DNA from: Candidatus Symbiobacter mobilis CR
GTDB taxonomy: Bacteria; Pseudomonadota; Gammaproteobacteria; Burkholderiales; Burkholderiaceae_C
NCBI RefSeq assembly: GCF_000477435.1
Contig: NC_022576.1
Location: 1 to 64,000 of the forward strand
Direction: 5' to 3'
Length of the DNA stretch: 64,000 nucleotides
The stretch's first letter is position 1. Each line of letters starts with the position of its first letter. Shown in pieces: positions 1 through 13,351 of the stretch. A program made the position numbers and the translations under genes. The notes under the pieces were generated by a model. The model did not search any database. It was given only the letters and a program-made list of their open reading frames with translations, and was not told where the DNA came from.

Positions 1-1548
1 ATGACTGCGGAAACTCCCACAAAAATGGCCTCGGAAGCGGCCTCTGGAGCGGCCTTGGATGTCTGGCAGTCGTGTTTGGAACAGCTTGCACTGGAGCTGC
101 CGGAGCAGCAGTACCAGACGTGGATCAAGCCTTTGTCCGCACGGTTTGCAGACGATTGTTCCAAGGTCACGATCTTCGTGGCCAACCGCTTCAAGCTGGA
201 TTGGGTGCGCCTGCAATACGGTTCCCGCTTTGCTGCTTTGATGGAGCGCCTGCTTGGCCAGCCTGTGCAGATCGAACTGGCGTTGTCGGCGCGGGATGGC
301 GGCGCTGCCGGGGGTGTTGCAGGTGGTTCGGGTGGTTCCCAGGGTACTGTGGAAGCATCTCCCTCCAGTCTTTCCACCCACTCTTCCACGCGCTCCCATA
401 CTTCCCCATCCACCAACTCCTTCCCGGTAGCCCGTGACGCCGCTCCGTCTCCATTTCCCTTTGCAGCAGCGTCCTTGGCGCCGTCAATCACCGCAGCATC
501 GGCTGCATCGGCAACCTCGGCGCCGCCCAAAAATCGCCTCAACCCCGCGCTGACTTTTGATGCACTGATCGAAGGCAGCGCCAACCGCGTGGCCCGTGCC
601 GCAGCGATGCACGTGGCCAGTATGCCGGGGACGATGTACAACCCACTGTTCATCTACGGTGGGGTGGGTTTGGGAAAAACGCACTTGATGCACGCCATTG
701 GCAACCGCTTGTTGGTGGAAGAGCACCGGGCAAAAATTTTGTACATCCACGCCGAGCAATTCGTGACCGACGTAGTCAAGGCGTACCAGCGCAAGGCGTT
801 CGACGAGTTCAAAGAGTTCTACCACTCGCTCGACCTGCTCCTGATCGACGATGTGCAGTTCTTCGCCAACAAGGATCGCACGCAGGAAGAGTTTTTCAAC
901 GCGTTCGAGGCACTGCTGGCCAAGAAGTCCCACATCGTGATGACCAGCGACACCTACCCCAAGGGGTTGACCGACATCCACGAGCGCCTGGTTTCGCGCT
1001 TCGATTCGGGCTTGACCGTCGCCATCGAGCCACCCGAGCTGGAAATGCGCGTTGCCATCCTGTTGAACAAGGCGCAGGCTGAAGGCATCCCCCTTTCTGA
1101 AGAAGTGGCGTTTTTCGTCGCCAAAAACGTCCGCTCGAACGTGCGAGAACTGGAAGGCGCGCTGCGCAAAGTATTGGCCTATGCCCGGTTCAACCTCAAG
1201 GAAATCAGCATCCCGACCGCGAAGGACGCCTTGCGCGATTTGCTATCGATTCAGAACCGGCAGATTTCCGTCGAATACATCCAGAAGACCGTTGCGGACT
1301 ACTACAAGATCAAGGTCGCCGACATGTATTCCAAAAAACGGCCTGCCAACATTGCCCGCCCACGGCAGATTGCCATGTACCTTTCCAAGGAACTTACCCA
1401 GAAGAGCCTTCCGGAAATTGGCGAGATCTTTGGCGGGCGCGACCACACCACGGTGTTGCACGCCGTGCGCAAGGTCAGTGCCGAGCGGCAGACCTCTGCC
1501 GAACTCAACCAGCAGTTGCACGTACTCGAACAGACGCTCAAAGGCTGA
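1..1548 (+). CDS. dnaA: Chromosomal replication initiator DnaA
   Basis: Initiates replication by binding DnaA boxes at oriC and opening the origin as an ATP-bound filament. The 515-residue protein shows domain I (about 1-105), a Ser/Ala/Pro-rich linker (about 105-180), an AAA+ module with Walker [10 protein letters not shown] at residues 220-228 and Walker B LLLIDD near 279-284, and the C-terminal DNA-binding signature [15 protein letters not shown] near 478-492. The window begins exactly at its ATG, so any upstream origin lies outside. I saw no TTATCCACA-type boxes in the short gap to dnaN. Gene order dnaA-dnaN-gyrB is the classic origin-proximal arrangement (recF absent between dnaN and gyrB). 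Confidence 0.99.
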   Translation: MTAETPTKMASEAASGAALDVWQSCLEQLALELPEQQYQTWIKPLSARFADDCSKVTIFVANRFKLDWVRLQYGSRFAALMERLLGQPVQIELALSARDGGAAGGVAGGSGGSQGTVEASPSSLSTHSSTRSHTSPSTNSFPVARDAAPSPFPFAAASLAPSITAASAASATSAPPKNRLNPALTFDALIEGSANRVARAAAMHVASMPGTMYNPLFIYGGVGLGKTHLMHAIGNRLLVEEHRAKILYIHAEQFVTDVVKAYQRKAFDEFKEFYHSLDLLLIDDVQFFANKDRTQEEFFNAFEALLAKKSHIVMTSDTYPKGLTDIHERLVSRFDSGLTVAIEPPELEMRVAILLNKAQAEGIPLSEEVAFFVAKNVRSNVRELEGALRKVLAYARFNLKEISIPTAKDALRDLLSIQNRQISVEYIQKTVADYYKIKVADMYSKKRPANIARPRQIAMYLSKELTQKSLPEIGEIFGGRDHTTVLHAVRKVSAERQTSAELNQQLHVLEQTLKG

Positions 1549-1646
1549 GGGGGTTCCCCCCGGCGGGCGCGGTGGGCGGCATGGTTGCCGAATCGCCAGT
1601 GCCTGCCATCGTGCCAGCGTGCAGCATCCATCCCTACGAGAAAACC

Positions 1647-5335
<3,689 letters not shown>

Positions 5336-5687
5336 GGGCTGGACCGGCTTACAAGGCTGGAAATTGTCGGTTTGACGTTTTGTGTACGGGTGGAACGTTG
5401 TGATCCATACCAGCACACGTTTCTGCTTTGCGGTGAAGTCGATCCGGTTTATATCCGGTAAGGAGCGGGTCGTATTTCGATAACGCGCAGAGCGATACGG
5501 AAAGCCACATTCTGAATCAATGCGATGTCATCTTGCTGGCCTTTGGTTGCCATGGTTCCGAGATGCCGGAAGCCACGAAGTCAAACAGGGGCTGTATGTG
5601 GAGAATGCAGGCAAGACACGGTTCACACCAGCCACGAAAGCAATGCTCGATTGCTTGAATGAATCAGCAGAATAGAAAGGAATTGCA
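5336..5687. other. 352-bp gap after gyrB, possible gene remnant
   Basis: No convincing gene. The last part (about 5520-5674, + strand) is open as a roughly 50-residue tail ending CLNESAE and stopping at a TAG just before the MNT gene, which could be the 3' end of a lost gene. I cannot assign a family and saw no strong hairpin here. Confidence 0.35.
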
Positions 5688-5990
5688 GTGCGCCTAACCG
5701 ATGATCAAGCCAGAGCGGTTCTTCAGGCGGTGATGGAGGTTACAGCGTGCAAACATTTGGCTGTGCGTGTATTTGGCTCCAGGCTGGACGATCAGGCCAG
5801 GGGCGGGGATTTGGATTTGCTGTTGGAGTTTGCAGAGCCGATAGAACATCCTGCCCTGCTTGCCGCCAAGGTGTCAGCTCGCGTGTCTCGCGTTCTGCTA
5901 GGACGCAAGGTGGATGTATTGTTGAGTGCCCCCAATTTGCAACATTTCCCTATTCACAAGATTGCGCACGAAGAGGGGATTTTGTTATGA
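5688..5990 (+). CDS. mntA: MNT-type nucleotidyltransferase (HEPN/MNT antitoxin)
   Basis: A 100-residue minimal nucleotidyltransferase. It carries the GSR...DLDLL signature (GSRLDDQARGGDLDLLLEF near residues 27-45), the core of the polymerase-beta superfamily. In HEPN/MNT modules the MNT enzyme AMPylates or otherwise neutralises its HEPN RNase partner. The start is GTG 5688, preceded by AGAAAGGAA. Its stop overlaps the partner's start as ATGA at 5987-5990, so the two are translationally coupled. That the pair is an active toxin-antitoxin module is inference from family and layout. Confidence 0.85.
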   Translation: MRLTDDQARAVLQAVMEVTACKHLAVRVFGSRLDDQARGGDLDLLLEFAEPIEHPALLAAKVSARVSRVLLGRKVDVLLSAPNLQHFPIHKIAHEEGILL

Positions 5991-6469
5991 CGACTGCGCC
6001 GAAAGTTTGGGCGCGGTTGGAATTTCTTGTTCGGGTGGTACGCAAGGAATGCCGCCATTTGCTCACAACCAATGCGCGATTGTTTGATGGCGGATTGGAT
6101 TTAGAACAACTAAGGAGGTTGGAGGAAACGCCAGATACCGCCGAGCGTGTAGAAGCATTCGTAGGGCGTTTCGGGCGGCTGCAAGACACTGTTGGAGACA
6201 AATTGTTGCCTTTATTGTTGGCACTTTTGGGTGAAAAAGCTGGTTCTGCGATTGATAATCTTGATTTGGCGGAACGCTTAGGTTGGATCGAATCGACTGA
6301 AGATTGGATGACTATGCGTAATCTAAGAAATCAGATGGTTCACGAATATGTGGAAGATATGCAGATTTTTCATGAAGCGCTCTGGAGCGGGCACCGGTTT
6401 GTATCAAGACTGACAGGAAGTGCAGAGAATATGCTGAATGAAATAGAGAGGCGCAATGCAGAGCGATGA
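5987..6469 (+). CDS. hepT: HEPN-domain toxin (HepT-like)
   Basis: A 160-residue mainly helical protein with the RNxxxH HEPN RNase signature, seen as LRNQMVHEY near residues 113-121. In the HepT/MntA family the HEPN protein is an RNase toxin whose active site is modified by MntA. The start ATG 5987 overlaps the mntA stop (ATGA). A longer in-frame start at 5747 lies wholly within mntA and is rejected. It sits just after gyrB in a small accessory patch before an IS remnant. Confidence 0.8.
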   Translation: MTTAPKVWARLEFLVRVVRKECRHLLTTNARLFDGGLDLEQLRRLEETPDTAERVEAFVGRFGRLQDTVGDKLLPLLLALLGEKAGSAIDNLDLAERLGWIESTEDWMTMRNLRNQMVHEYVEDMQIFHEALWSGHRFVSRLTGSAENMLNEIERRNAER

Positions 6470-6612
6470 TTATTACCGGCTCCAAAAATTCGACGCTGTA
6501 CACAGCGTGACCATCTGCCCAGTGAAAGTGGTTATGCAGTAATACCGTATCATCAAGTATCCGAATTGATATTTGATAAACTGGAATGAATTGTCTACAT
6601 CCACACGTTCCC

Positions 6613-7051
6613 TACTGGGTATGGACATGGGATATCACGTACCTGCTCACGCTGGTCCAAGGGGGGGCTATCGGATGTACATGGCTGTGGATGTTGTCAG
6701 CCGGAAGATCATGGGATGGGAAGTGCATGTAACGGCAGCCCGATGAAAGGGGTGACGATGCTGTGTATGTTACAGCGATTGGGCGTGATGCCATCTTCCA
6801 GCCGCCCATCGGTGAGCGATGACAACCCGTACTCAGAGAGTTTGTTTTGGTCTATGCAGAAGAACTGCCAGAAATATCCTGCCAGGCCATTTGAGACGTT
6901 GAATCATGCACGCCAGTGGGTACTCGGATTTTGTGAACTGGTACAGCAACGAACACCGGCACAGCGGGATATGGTTGGTAACGCCAGAGCAAAGACACCG
7001 GCAGATGGGCAAGGAGCTGCTCAAGACACCAGCAGCAACGTGTCTCGCTAA
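6613..7051 (+). pseudogene. IS3-family OrfB transposase remnant
   Basis: Two fragments of an IS3-type DDE integrase core in different frames. The first reads YWVWTWDITYLLTLVQ from about 6613, then is shifted at a run of G around 6660-6667 into a frame reading YRMYMAVDVVSRKIMGWEVH. The second fragment, from about 6716 to 7051, reads NGSPMKGVTMLCMLQRLGV and a later DNPYSESLFWSMQKN block. The part between the two Asp-containing blocks is missing, and no OrfA or terminal repeats are recognisable. It is dead and marks the left edge of the glycan island. Confidence 0.75.
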
Positions 7052-7067
7052 AATATTATAACTTTGC

Positions 7068-8441
7068 ATGCAAGGATGCAATTCAATCGTGTTGTCGAAG
7101 TTGTTACCGGCCGGAATCTATCGGCGTATTTCGTTGGATGCCGATTTTGCACGCATTGCAGGCAACATGGCTTGGATGTTTGCGGACAAGGTATTTCGAC
7201 TTGGGCTAGGAGCATTGATCGGTGTATGGATTGCACGTTACCTTGGTCCTCAACAATTCGGCCTATTCAATTATGGGTGGGCGCTGGTTTTTATGCTGAC
7301 CCCACTTGCGAGCCTCGGGCTAGGCAACATTGTCATACGGGAACTGGTGAAAAAACCGGAACAAGCGGAAGAAATACTCGGATCGGCATTGGTTATGCAA
7401 GCGACATCTGGGCTAGTAGCCTATGCAGCTTGCGTCTTGCTTGGATACGTATTGCGCCCAGATGATATGCTGGCCCGTACTGTGGTGGCCATACTGGGTA
7501 TGACATTGCTGATCAATGCCAGTGACGTGATTCGAAATTGGTATGCATCACAAGTGCAAACGCGCTATGTTGTATGGACAGAAAATGCAGTGATTATTAT
7601 ATTTGCAGCAGGCAAAGTTGTACTGATTCTGACAAAAGCACCTCTCTTGGCCTTTGCATGGATAGCAACAATCGAAAGCGTGCTGGTGGCATGCGGGCTA
7701 TTCATGATGTATCAGAGCCAAAATGGCCATATTCGATGGTGGATTGTAAGAATTGAAAGAGCCAAAAGTTTGATACGCGAGTCTTGGATGTTGATCTTTG
7801 CGGGGTTTGCGGACTTGATCCACATGCGAATCGATCAAGTGATGCTCGGGAATATGTTGGGTGATGAATCGGTAGGGATATACTCTGCTGCTCTACGCAT
7901 TAGTGGGATTTGGTATGCAGTACCGTATATCATAGTAGGGTCGCTGGCACCTGCTATTATAAAATCGAAGATGAAAGATGAAGCGTCATATCAACGTCGG
8001 ATGCAGCATTTATTCGATCTTCTGGTCACTATCGCATTGCCATCATCGGTATTGGTAGCGCTGACATCAGATATGTTGATTGAATCCCTATTCGGACTCC
8101 CATACAAGGGGGCTTCGGCAATTCTGCAAATCCATATATGGTCTACGCTGTTCTTATATGTAGGTGTCGCCGGACATCAGTTTTACCTTGCGGACAATTT
8201 ACAAAGGCTTATATTGTCGCGCACGGTCATGAGCTGCATAGTGAATATTGCACTAAATTATTGGTTGATCCCAATTTATGGTGGAGTTGGGGCAGCATGC
8301 GCAACTCTGGTGAGTTACTCGCTGTTGTTTTATGGATTTGACGCTATGACACCGCATACCATTGGATACTTCCGGGCGAAAACAAAGGCGTTGCTATCGG
8401 GGCCAATCAGGTTTATTAGATTGAGTCGATTGAGTGTGTAA
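7068..8441 (+). CDS. Wzx-type flippase, polysaccharide biosynthesis protein
   Basis: A 457-residue multi-spanning membrane protein of the MOP superfamily (oligosaccharide flippase). The N-terminal NMAWMFADKVFRLGLGAL and IARYLGPQQFGLFNYGWAL are typical of the Wzx/RfbX family, followed by about 12-14 hydrophobic segments. It probably flips an undecaprenyl-linked glycan across the inner membrane. It is the first gene of an AT-rich + strand cluster of sugar genes, whose base composition contrasts with gyrB to the left and the WecA-like gene to the right. Substrate is unknown. Confidence 0.88.
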   Translation: MQGCNSIVLSKLLPAGIYRRISLDADFARIAGNMAWMFADKVFRLGLGALIGVWIARYLGPQQFGLFNYGWALVFMLTPLASLGLGNIVIRELVKKPEQAEEILGSALVMQATSGLVAYAACVLLGYVLRPDDMLARTVVAILGMTLLINASDVIRNWYASQVQTRYVVWTENAVIIIFAAGKVVLILTKAPLLAFAWIATIESVLVACGLFMMYQSQNGHIRWWIVRIERAKSLIRESWMLIFAGFADLIHMRIDQVMLGNMLGDESVGIYSAALRISGIWYAVPYIIVGSLAPAIIKSKMKDEASYQRRMQHLFDLLVTIALPSSVLVALTSDMLIESLFGLPYKGASAILQIHIWSTLFLYVGVAGHQFYLADNLQRLILSRTVMSCIVNIALNYWLIPIYGGVGAACATLVSYSLLFYGFDAMTPHTIGYFRAKTKALLSGPIRFIRLSRLSV

Positions 8442-8471
8442 TATACTATCTTTGATAGGAATATATAATCG

Positions 8472-9362
8472 ATGAATCAGAAAAATCTCGTTCGAAACAC
8501 ACTCATGGAGATTGGAGCGATTCATGAGAAGGATGTGGAACTATTCGCCGGAAAAACCCGTGACCGCGACGCGCTGCCCGTATATATTGACCGCGTGACA
8601 GGAGTAATTTTTATAGATGATTTCTATGTTGGCGAGCATGAATACGCAAGTGGACATTATCGTCGAAAAAATAGAAATTTATTCAATAGTGCAAGCGGTG
8701 ATCTGGAGGATATCCTGGATAGCGAGAGGCGGTATTCTCGTTACCGCAGATTTGCGATCGGTAAGAAAATTGTGGATTTTGGTTGTGGGCGGGGTGGTTT
8801 TTTGCGACTCGTATATGCCGACGCAGCAACGGTTGTTGGGGTTGAGTTGCAGCAGGATTTTGCAAAAGCGCTGAGTGAAATAGGTATCAGTTGTGTAGAT
8901 CATCTTGATAATGTTCTCGATGGCCAAGATACATTTTTTATGTTTCATAGCTTGGAACATCTTCCCGATCCACTTCAGGTTCTGAGTAAGATGCATGATA
9001 AGTTAAAAAGTAATGGGAATGGAAAAATAATCATTGAAGTTCCTCACGCCAAAGACATCCTAATTAAAACCTTAAAAGTTCAATCATTTATTGATTTTAC
9101 TTTGTGGTCGCAACACTTGGTATTGCATACCCGGGATTCCCTGACACGATTGCTGAAACGGGCTGGCTTCAACAATATACTCATCGAAGGTGTGCAGCGA
9201 TATGGGTTAACCAATCACCTGCAATGGCTGAGATTTGGCCAGCCAGGCGGACATAAAGAGCTTTTTTCTGCGTTCGAAACAGATAATTTGACAGTTGCCT
9301 ACGGGGAAGCACTTGCGCGGATTGACGCCACGGATACACTGGTAGCAGTCGCTGAAACGTGA
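8472..9362 (+). CDS. Class I SAM-dependent methyltransferase
   Basis: A 296-residue methyltransferase with motif I IVDFGCGRGGF near residue 100, acidic loop VVGVELQQDF, and a post-motif block FHSLEHLPDPLQVLSKMHDKL typical of Methyltransf_23-like enzymes. A rather short N-terminal segment precedes the fold. In a glycan cluster it may methylate a sugar or a nucleotide-sugar intermediate; that is inference. It lies 30 bp after the flippase, in the same direction. Confidence 0.82.
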   Translation: MNQKNLVRNTLMEIGAIHEKDVELFAGKTRDRDALPVYIDRVTGVIFIDDFYVGEHEYASGHYRRKNRNLFNSASGDLEDILDSERRYSRYRRFAIGKKIVDFGCGRGGFLRLVYADAATVVGVELQQDFAKALSEIGISCVDHLDNVLDGQDTFFMFHSLEHLPDPLQVLSKMHDKLKSNGNGKIIIEVPHAKDILIKTLKVQSFIDFTLWSQHLVLHTRDSLTRLLKRAGFNNILIEGVQRYGLTNHLQWLRFGQPGGHKELFSAFETDNLTVAYGEALARIDATDTLVAVAET

Positions 9363-9408
9363 TTGGTTCTGATCTATTTATCAATCAATAAGTAATGGTA
9401 CATATATT

Positions 9409-11712
9409 ATGATCATCGAGAAATCTTTTGGGAAATTAGTAGTTTTCAAAGAAGACTCGTTGCTTAATGCTTTAAATAAAATTAATTCGAATAAGTCACG
9501 TGTTGTATTTGTGGTGTCAGAAAATGGCGCCCTGGAAGGAGCATTGACGGATGGAGATTTTCGACGATGGATAACATCCAGTCTGGATGTAAATCTTGAC
9601 GTTCCGGTGTCGAGAGTAATGAATTCTCGAATACAGTGGGCCAATGTCGATGCTCCTGCACGGCATATTCAAGCCATGCTTAATAGCAGGGTAGTTGCGG
9701 TTCCATTGGTAGATGCTCACATGCGACTTGCTGCAGTCGCATTACATGTACTGCGTGAAATGGATTTGGATGGTCGGATGCTTTCCGAACATGCTCCCGC
9801 ATTCCTTATTGCAGAAATTGGCAATAATCACAATGGGAGTCTGGAGCGGGCCCTTGCACTTGTAGATGCGGCAGTGGAAGCTGGGGCTGATTGTGCGAAA
9901 TTTCAGATGCGCGACCTTAAGAGCCTGTATCGGAATGCCGGTAACAGTAATGATGACAGTTCAGATCTTGGTGATCAGTACACGCTTGATCTATTGTCGC
10001 GATTTCAGCTTACTGATGAAGAATTGTTTACTGCATTCGACCATTGTAGACAAAAGGGCATTTTGCCACTCTGTACGCCTTGGGATCATGCCAGCCTCCG
10101 AAAACTCGAAAGTTATGGACTACCCGCATACAAAATTGCTTCGGCTGACTTCACGAATTTCGACTTGATCGACGCAATCGCAGCCACCGGAAAACCAATG
10201 ATATGTTCTACAGGAATGTCCTCCGAGAAAGAAATTAATGAGGGGGTGCGCCATTTACAGGCAATCGGTGCTCAATTCGTATTGCTTCATTGCAACTCCA
10301 CGTACCCCGCGCCATTCAAGGATGTCAATTTGAGTTACATGCAACATTTGCGAGAATTGAGTGAAGGGTTGGTCGGCTATTCTGGTCATGAACGAGGTAT
10401 CCATGTTGTAATGGCTGCCATTGCTCTTGGTGCAAAAGTGATTGAAAAGCATTTCACCCTCGACAAGTCGCTCGAAGGAAACGATCACAAGATTAGTCTG
10501 CTACCGCATGAATTTTCTGAGATGGTGACTGGTGTTCGACAGATTGAGGAAGCACTTGGCCATTTTGGTGATCGCACGGTATCTCAAGGAGAAATGATCA
10601 ACAGGGAAACTCTCGCCAAAAGCCTGACGGCTGCACAGGATATTCCGGCTGGTTCTTGTATCACTGAAGAGATGATTACTGTACGGAGTCCAGGGCATGG
10701 CTTGCAACCGAACAGGAAGATGGATCTCATCGGAGTCGTGCTTAGACGGGACAAGAAAGCTGGGGATTATTTTTATCCATCAGATTTGGGAGAGGGACAG
10801 GTCATCGTCAGAAATTATGACTTCGGTGAGCGGTCTTGGGGTATACCGGTGAGGTATCATGATTTACAGCAGATGTCCAGTCTTTCCAATCCAACGCTAC
10901 TTGAAATTCATCTGAGTTATAAGGACATGGCTCTCGATTTTCGGAAATATTTTTCAGAAGCGCTTGATCTAGAATTGGTAGTTCATGCTCCAGAATTGTT
11001 TGCCGGGGATCACACATTGGATTTATGTTCACCAGACAGCGACTATTTGGATAGATCGATTCGTGAATTGCAGCGGGTAATTGTTCTTACACGTGAACTG
11101 ACACCTTTTTTTAAGCGTACGAGTAAGCCGTGCATCGTTGTGAATGTTGGGGGGTTTAGTAAAAATCGGCATTTGAATGCAGACGAGTGCAGCGTCATGT
11201 ATTCTCGTTTGATTGTGAGTCTCAGTAAGCTGGATTGTGATGGGGTTGAAGTAATTCCTCAAACCATGCCGCCCTTTCCATGGCATTTTGGTGGCCAGCA
11301 GTTTCATAACTTATTTGTTGATGCAGAATCAATAGTTGACTTTTGCAAAAAATCCGGAATGCGAGTCTGTCTTGATCTGTCTCATTCTAAACTCGCATGT
11401 AATCACCTAAAATACTCTTTTGCACGATTTCTGGAGCAAGTATTACCATATTCTGCGCATCTGCATATTGCAGATGCTGCTGGAGTAGATGGTGAGGGGT
11501 TGCAGATTGGTGATGGAGATATCGATTGGAAAGAATTCTGGATACTATTTGGACATCACGCTCATGCTAGCGTGACATTTATCCCAGAAATTTGGCAAGG
11601 TCATAAAAACGATGGAGCTGGGGCTTGGCGGGCCCTAGAGCGTTTGGAAAGTATCGCAAAAGCGGTAAAAGCGAATCGAGATGCTGTAGCCGGAATGATA
11701 CTCATTAGGTAA
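9409..11712 (+). CDS. NeuB-family nonulosonate synthase fused to CBS and TIM-barrel domains
   Basis: A 767-residue multidomain protein. Residues about 1-122 look like a CBS-domain pair (VVFVVSENGALEGALTDGD). About 128-395 is the NeuB fold, which condenses phosphoenolpyruvate with an N-acyl-hexosamine to make a nonulosonic acid (IAEIGNNHNGSLERALAL, KFQMR, KIASAD, STGMSS, GYSGHERG, EKHFTLDKSLEGNDH). About 400-465 is a SAF/antifreeze-like domain. About 470-767 resembles a xylose-isomerase-like sugar-phosphate isomerase barrel (LVVHAPELF, VCLDLSHSKLAC, HLHIADA, FIPEIWQGH). The next gene is the CMP-synthetase. The exact sugar is not shown. Confidence 0.88.
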   Translation: MIIEKSFGKLVVFKEDSLLNALNKINSNKSRVVFVVSENGALEGALTDGDFRRWITSSLDVNLDVPVSRVMNSRIQWANVDAPARHIQAMLNSRVVAVPLVDAHMRLAAVALHVLREMDLDGRMLSEHAPAFLIAEIGNNHNGSLERALALVDAAVEAGADCAKFQMRDLKSLYRNAGNSNDDSSDLGDQYTLDLLSRFQLTDEELFTAFDHCRQKGILPLCTPWDHASLRKLESYGLPAYKIASADFTNFDLIDAIAATGKPMICSTGMSSEKEINEGVRHLQAIGAQFVLLHCNSTYPAPFKDVNLSYMQHLRELSEGLVGYSGHERGIHVVMAAIALGAKVIEKHFTLDKSLEGNDHKISLLPHEFSEMVTGVRQIEEALGHFGDRTVSQGEMINRETLAKSLTAAQDIPAGSCITEEMITVRSPGHGLQPNRKMDLIGVVLRRDKKAGDYFYPSDLGEGQVIVRNYDFGERSWGIPVRYHDLQQMSSLSNPTLLEIHLSYKDMALDFRKYFSEALDLELVVHAPELFAGDHTLDLCSPDSDYLDRSIRELQRVIVLTRELTPFFKRTSKPCIVVNVGGFSKNRHLNADECSVMYSRLIVSLSKLDCDGVEVIPQTMPPFPWHFGGQQFHNLFVDAESIVDFCKKSGMRVCLDLSHSKLACNHLKYSFARFLEQVLPYSAHLHIADAAGVDGEGLQIGDGDIDWKEFWILFGHHAHASVTFIPEIWQGHKNDGAGAWRALERLESIAKAVKANRDAVAGMILIR

Positions 11713-11719
11713 ATCAACC

Positions 11720-12421
11720 ATGTCGTACAGTAATTCCAATGTCCATGCCGTAGCCGTCATTCCTGCTCGCGGTGGCTCTAAAGGGGTACCAGGAAAGAAT
11801 ATTCTTCCCTTGGCGGGCAAGCCACTGATTGCGTATAGTATCGAAGCAGCACTTCACGCCAATACGGTTCAAGATGTATATGTTAGCACCGATGATGCCA
11901 GAATTGCTTCTGTAGCGCGCGACTATGGTGCAAAGATCATCGAGAGGCCTTCCGAGTTAGCTGGAGATACGGCCACATCAGAATCAGCACTTCGGCATGC
12001 TTTGTTTTATTTGGAACTGTTAGGAATATGTCCAGATTATTTTGTTTTTTTGCAATGCACATCGCCACTCCGCAGTTCGGACGATATAGATTGTGCTATG
12101 TATGAGATGCTGAGCAACGATGCTGATTCTTTGTTGTCTGTATGTCCGTCGCACAGGTTTTTATGGGAGTTGTGTGATGGAGTCCCTGTCTCCATCAACT
12201 ATGATTGGAGGTCACGCCCACGCCGACAAGATATGCGTCCACAATATATTGAAAATGGATCGATTTATATTTACAAACCATGGGTTTTAAGAGAAAATGA
12301 GAATCGTCTTGGTGGAAATATTGTTTTATACGTGATGGATGAGAATAAAAGTTATGAAATTGATTCGTTAGATGATTTTCGGTACTTAGAGTGGGTTGTT
12401 CAAAACGCCAAGTTCCAATGA
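11720..12421 (+). CDS. neuA: Acylneuraminate cytidylyltransferase (CMP-nonulosonate synthetase)
   Basis: Activates a nonulosonic acid with CTP to CMP-sugar. The 233-residue protein shows the N-terminal nucleotide-binding motif IPARGGSKGVPGKNILPLAG, the YVSTDDARIASVARDYGA segment, and FLQCTSPLRSSDDID. It starts 7 bp after the NeuB fusion and its stop overlaps the next start (ATGA at 12418-12421), so the three are likely one transcript. Whether the substrate is Neu5Ac, legionaminic, pseudaminic or another acid cannot be told from sequence. Confidence 0.93.
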   Translation: MSYSNSNVHAVAVIPARGGSKGVPGKNILPLAGKPLIAYSIEAALHANTVQDVYVSTDDARIASVARDYGAKIIERPSELAGDTATSESALRHALFYLELLGICPDYFVFLQCTSPLRSSDDIDCAMYEMLSNDADSLLSVCPSHRFLWELCDGVPVSINYDWRSRPRRQDMRPQYIENGSIYIYKPWVLRENENRLGGNIVLYVMDENKSYEIDSLDDFRYLEWVVQNAKFQ

Positions 12422-13239
12422 GTATAAGTTTATTTCTTAGTAGAAAAGTTTGTGGCGTAGGAAGAGAGATATCTTTATTGATTCGGTATTTCACTGATTA
12501 CAGAAAGTATTTGCATAGGGAGTTGTCCCATCTGAAGAATTCCGTTACTAGCGACACTGCATTTATTATAGCGACTGGCCCCAGCATCAAACGCCAAAAT
12601 TTGGCCTTGCTTTCTGGAAAAGACTGCTTCACTGTTAGCAACGCTTTCCTACATCCAGATATAAATAAGATTAGGCCTTTGGTTCATGGATTTGCTTGCT
12701 ATCATGAACCGATGGAACGAGATAATTTTATTAAGTGGTTAGATGAAGCTGCACTACAACTTCCATCAACCACGACAATCTATACGCCTGTTTGTAATAA
12801 ATTATTTGTGCAAGCTAGTGGATTGGCTGTTTCACATAATATTTTATATGGATTACAGAATAGTTTAGCTGACTGGTTATGGCCGCGTGTAAAATATATT
12901 TTCCCCGCTCCGCAGACGGCACCACTGTTATTGCTCCCTTTGGTTATGATGCTTGGCTATCGAAAAATTTGTCTCGTTGGATGCGATCATACTGTACTGC
13001 GTGATTATGGGGGGTTTGTAAATAATTTTTATGATAAAAATATGGAAGTTCGGAAGAATGCAACGGATCCCGATACTTGGCAGGATATTGTTTATGAATT
13101 AAAGGCATGTATCGCATTGTTTGAAAGGTATGCTTTTTATGCTAGGCATGCCCATTCCATGGGGATTGATATATATAATCTGTCTGACGATTCGTGGCTC
13201 CGTCAGTTTCCATTCTCTACGATAGAACTGATGGTCTGA
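12418..13239 (+). CDS. Putative glycosyltransferase, GT42/MptE-like
   Basis: A 273-residue protein, translationally coupled to neuA through ATGA. Its first third carries AFIIATGPSIKRQNLALL followed by CFTVSNAF, which resembles the nucleotide-binding start (GNGPSLKEID, then FRCNQFY) of the CST-I/CST-II sialyltransferases of GT42 and also the DUF115/MptE-like family that includes motility-associated Maf transferases. A later IFPAPQTAPLLLLPLVMMLGYRKICLVGCDH fits the same fold. Position after the CMP-synthetase makes it the best candidate to attach the activated sugar. Family choice is inference. Confidence 0.55.
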   Translation: MSISLFLSRKVCGVGREISLLIRYFTDYRKYLHRELSHLKNSVTSDTAFIIATGPSIKRQNLALLSGKDCFTVSNAFLHPDINKIRPLVHGFACYHEPMERDNFIKWLDEAALQLPSTTTIYTPVCNKLFVQASGLAVSHNILYGLQNSLADWLWPRVKYIFPAPQTAPLLLLPLVMMLGYRKICLVGCDHTVLRDYGGFVNNFYDKNMEVRKNATDPDTWQDIVYELKACIALFERYAFYARHAHSMGIDIYNLSDDSWLRQFPFSTIELMV

Positions 13240-13244
13240 TGAAA

Positions 13245-13279
13245 GTAAATATCCCCCGGCAGAGCCGGGGGATATTTAC
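13245..13279. terminator. Perfect 16-bp hairpin, possible terminator
   Basis: GTAAATATCCCCCGGC at 13245-13260 is followed by the loop AGA and its exact reverse complement at 13264-13279. It begins 5 bp after the stop of the preceding gene and splits the glycan cluster in two. No long T run follows on the + strand, so it may be a weak terminator, an mRNA 3'-end stabiliser or a repeat unit. Confidence 0.6.
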
Positions 13280-13351
13280 CAGGTTAAAACCGTAGAATCA
13301 CTGAGTTTTAGAGTTGCGTAGACCTTCCTTAGGCTGGCGATTAATAAGTAG

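Noticed and set aside
484..981. Long open frame on the - strand inside dnaA
   Set aside because: It lies wholly antisense to dnaA and shows no protein family pattern; GC-rich codon bias makes such frames common.
1549..1646. dnaA-dnaN gap as oriC
   Set aside because: No cluster of TTATCCACA-like boxes or AT-rich unwinding region seen; too short.
5747..6469. Longer start for the HEPN gene
   Set aside because: The extension runs entirely within mntA in another frame; ATG 5987 with ATGA overlap is better.
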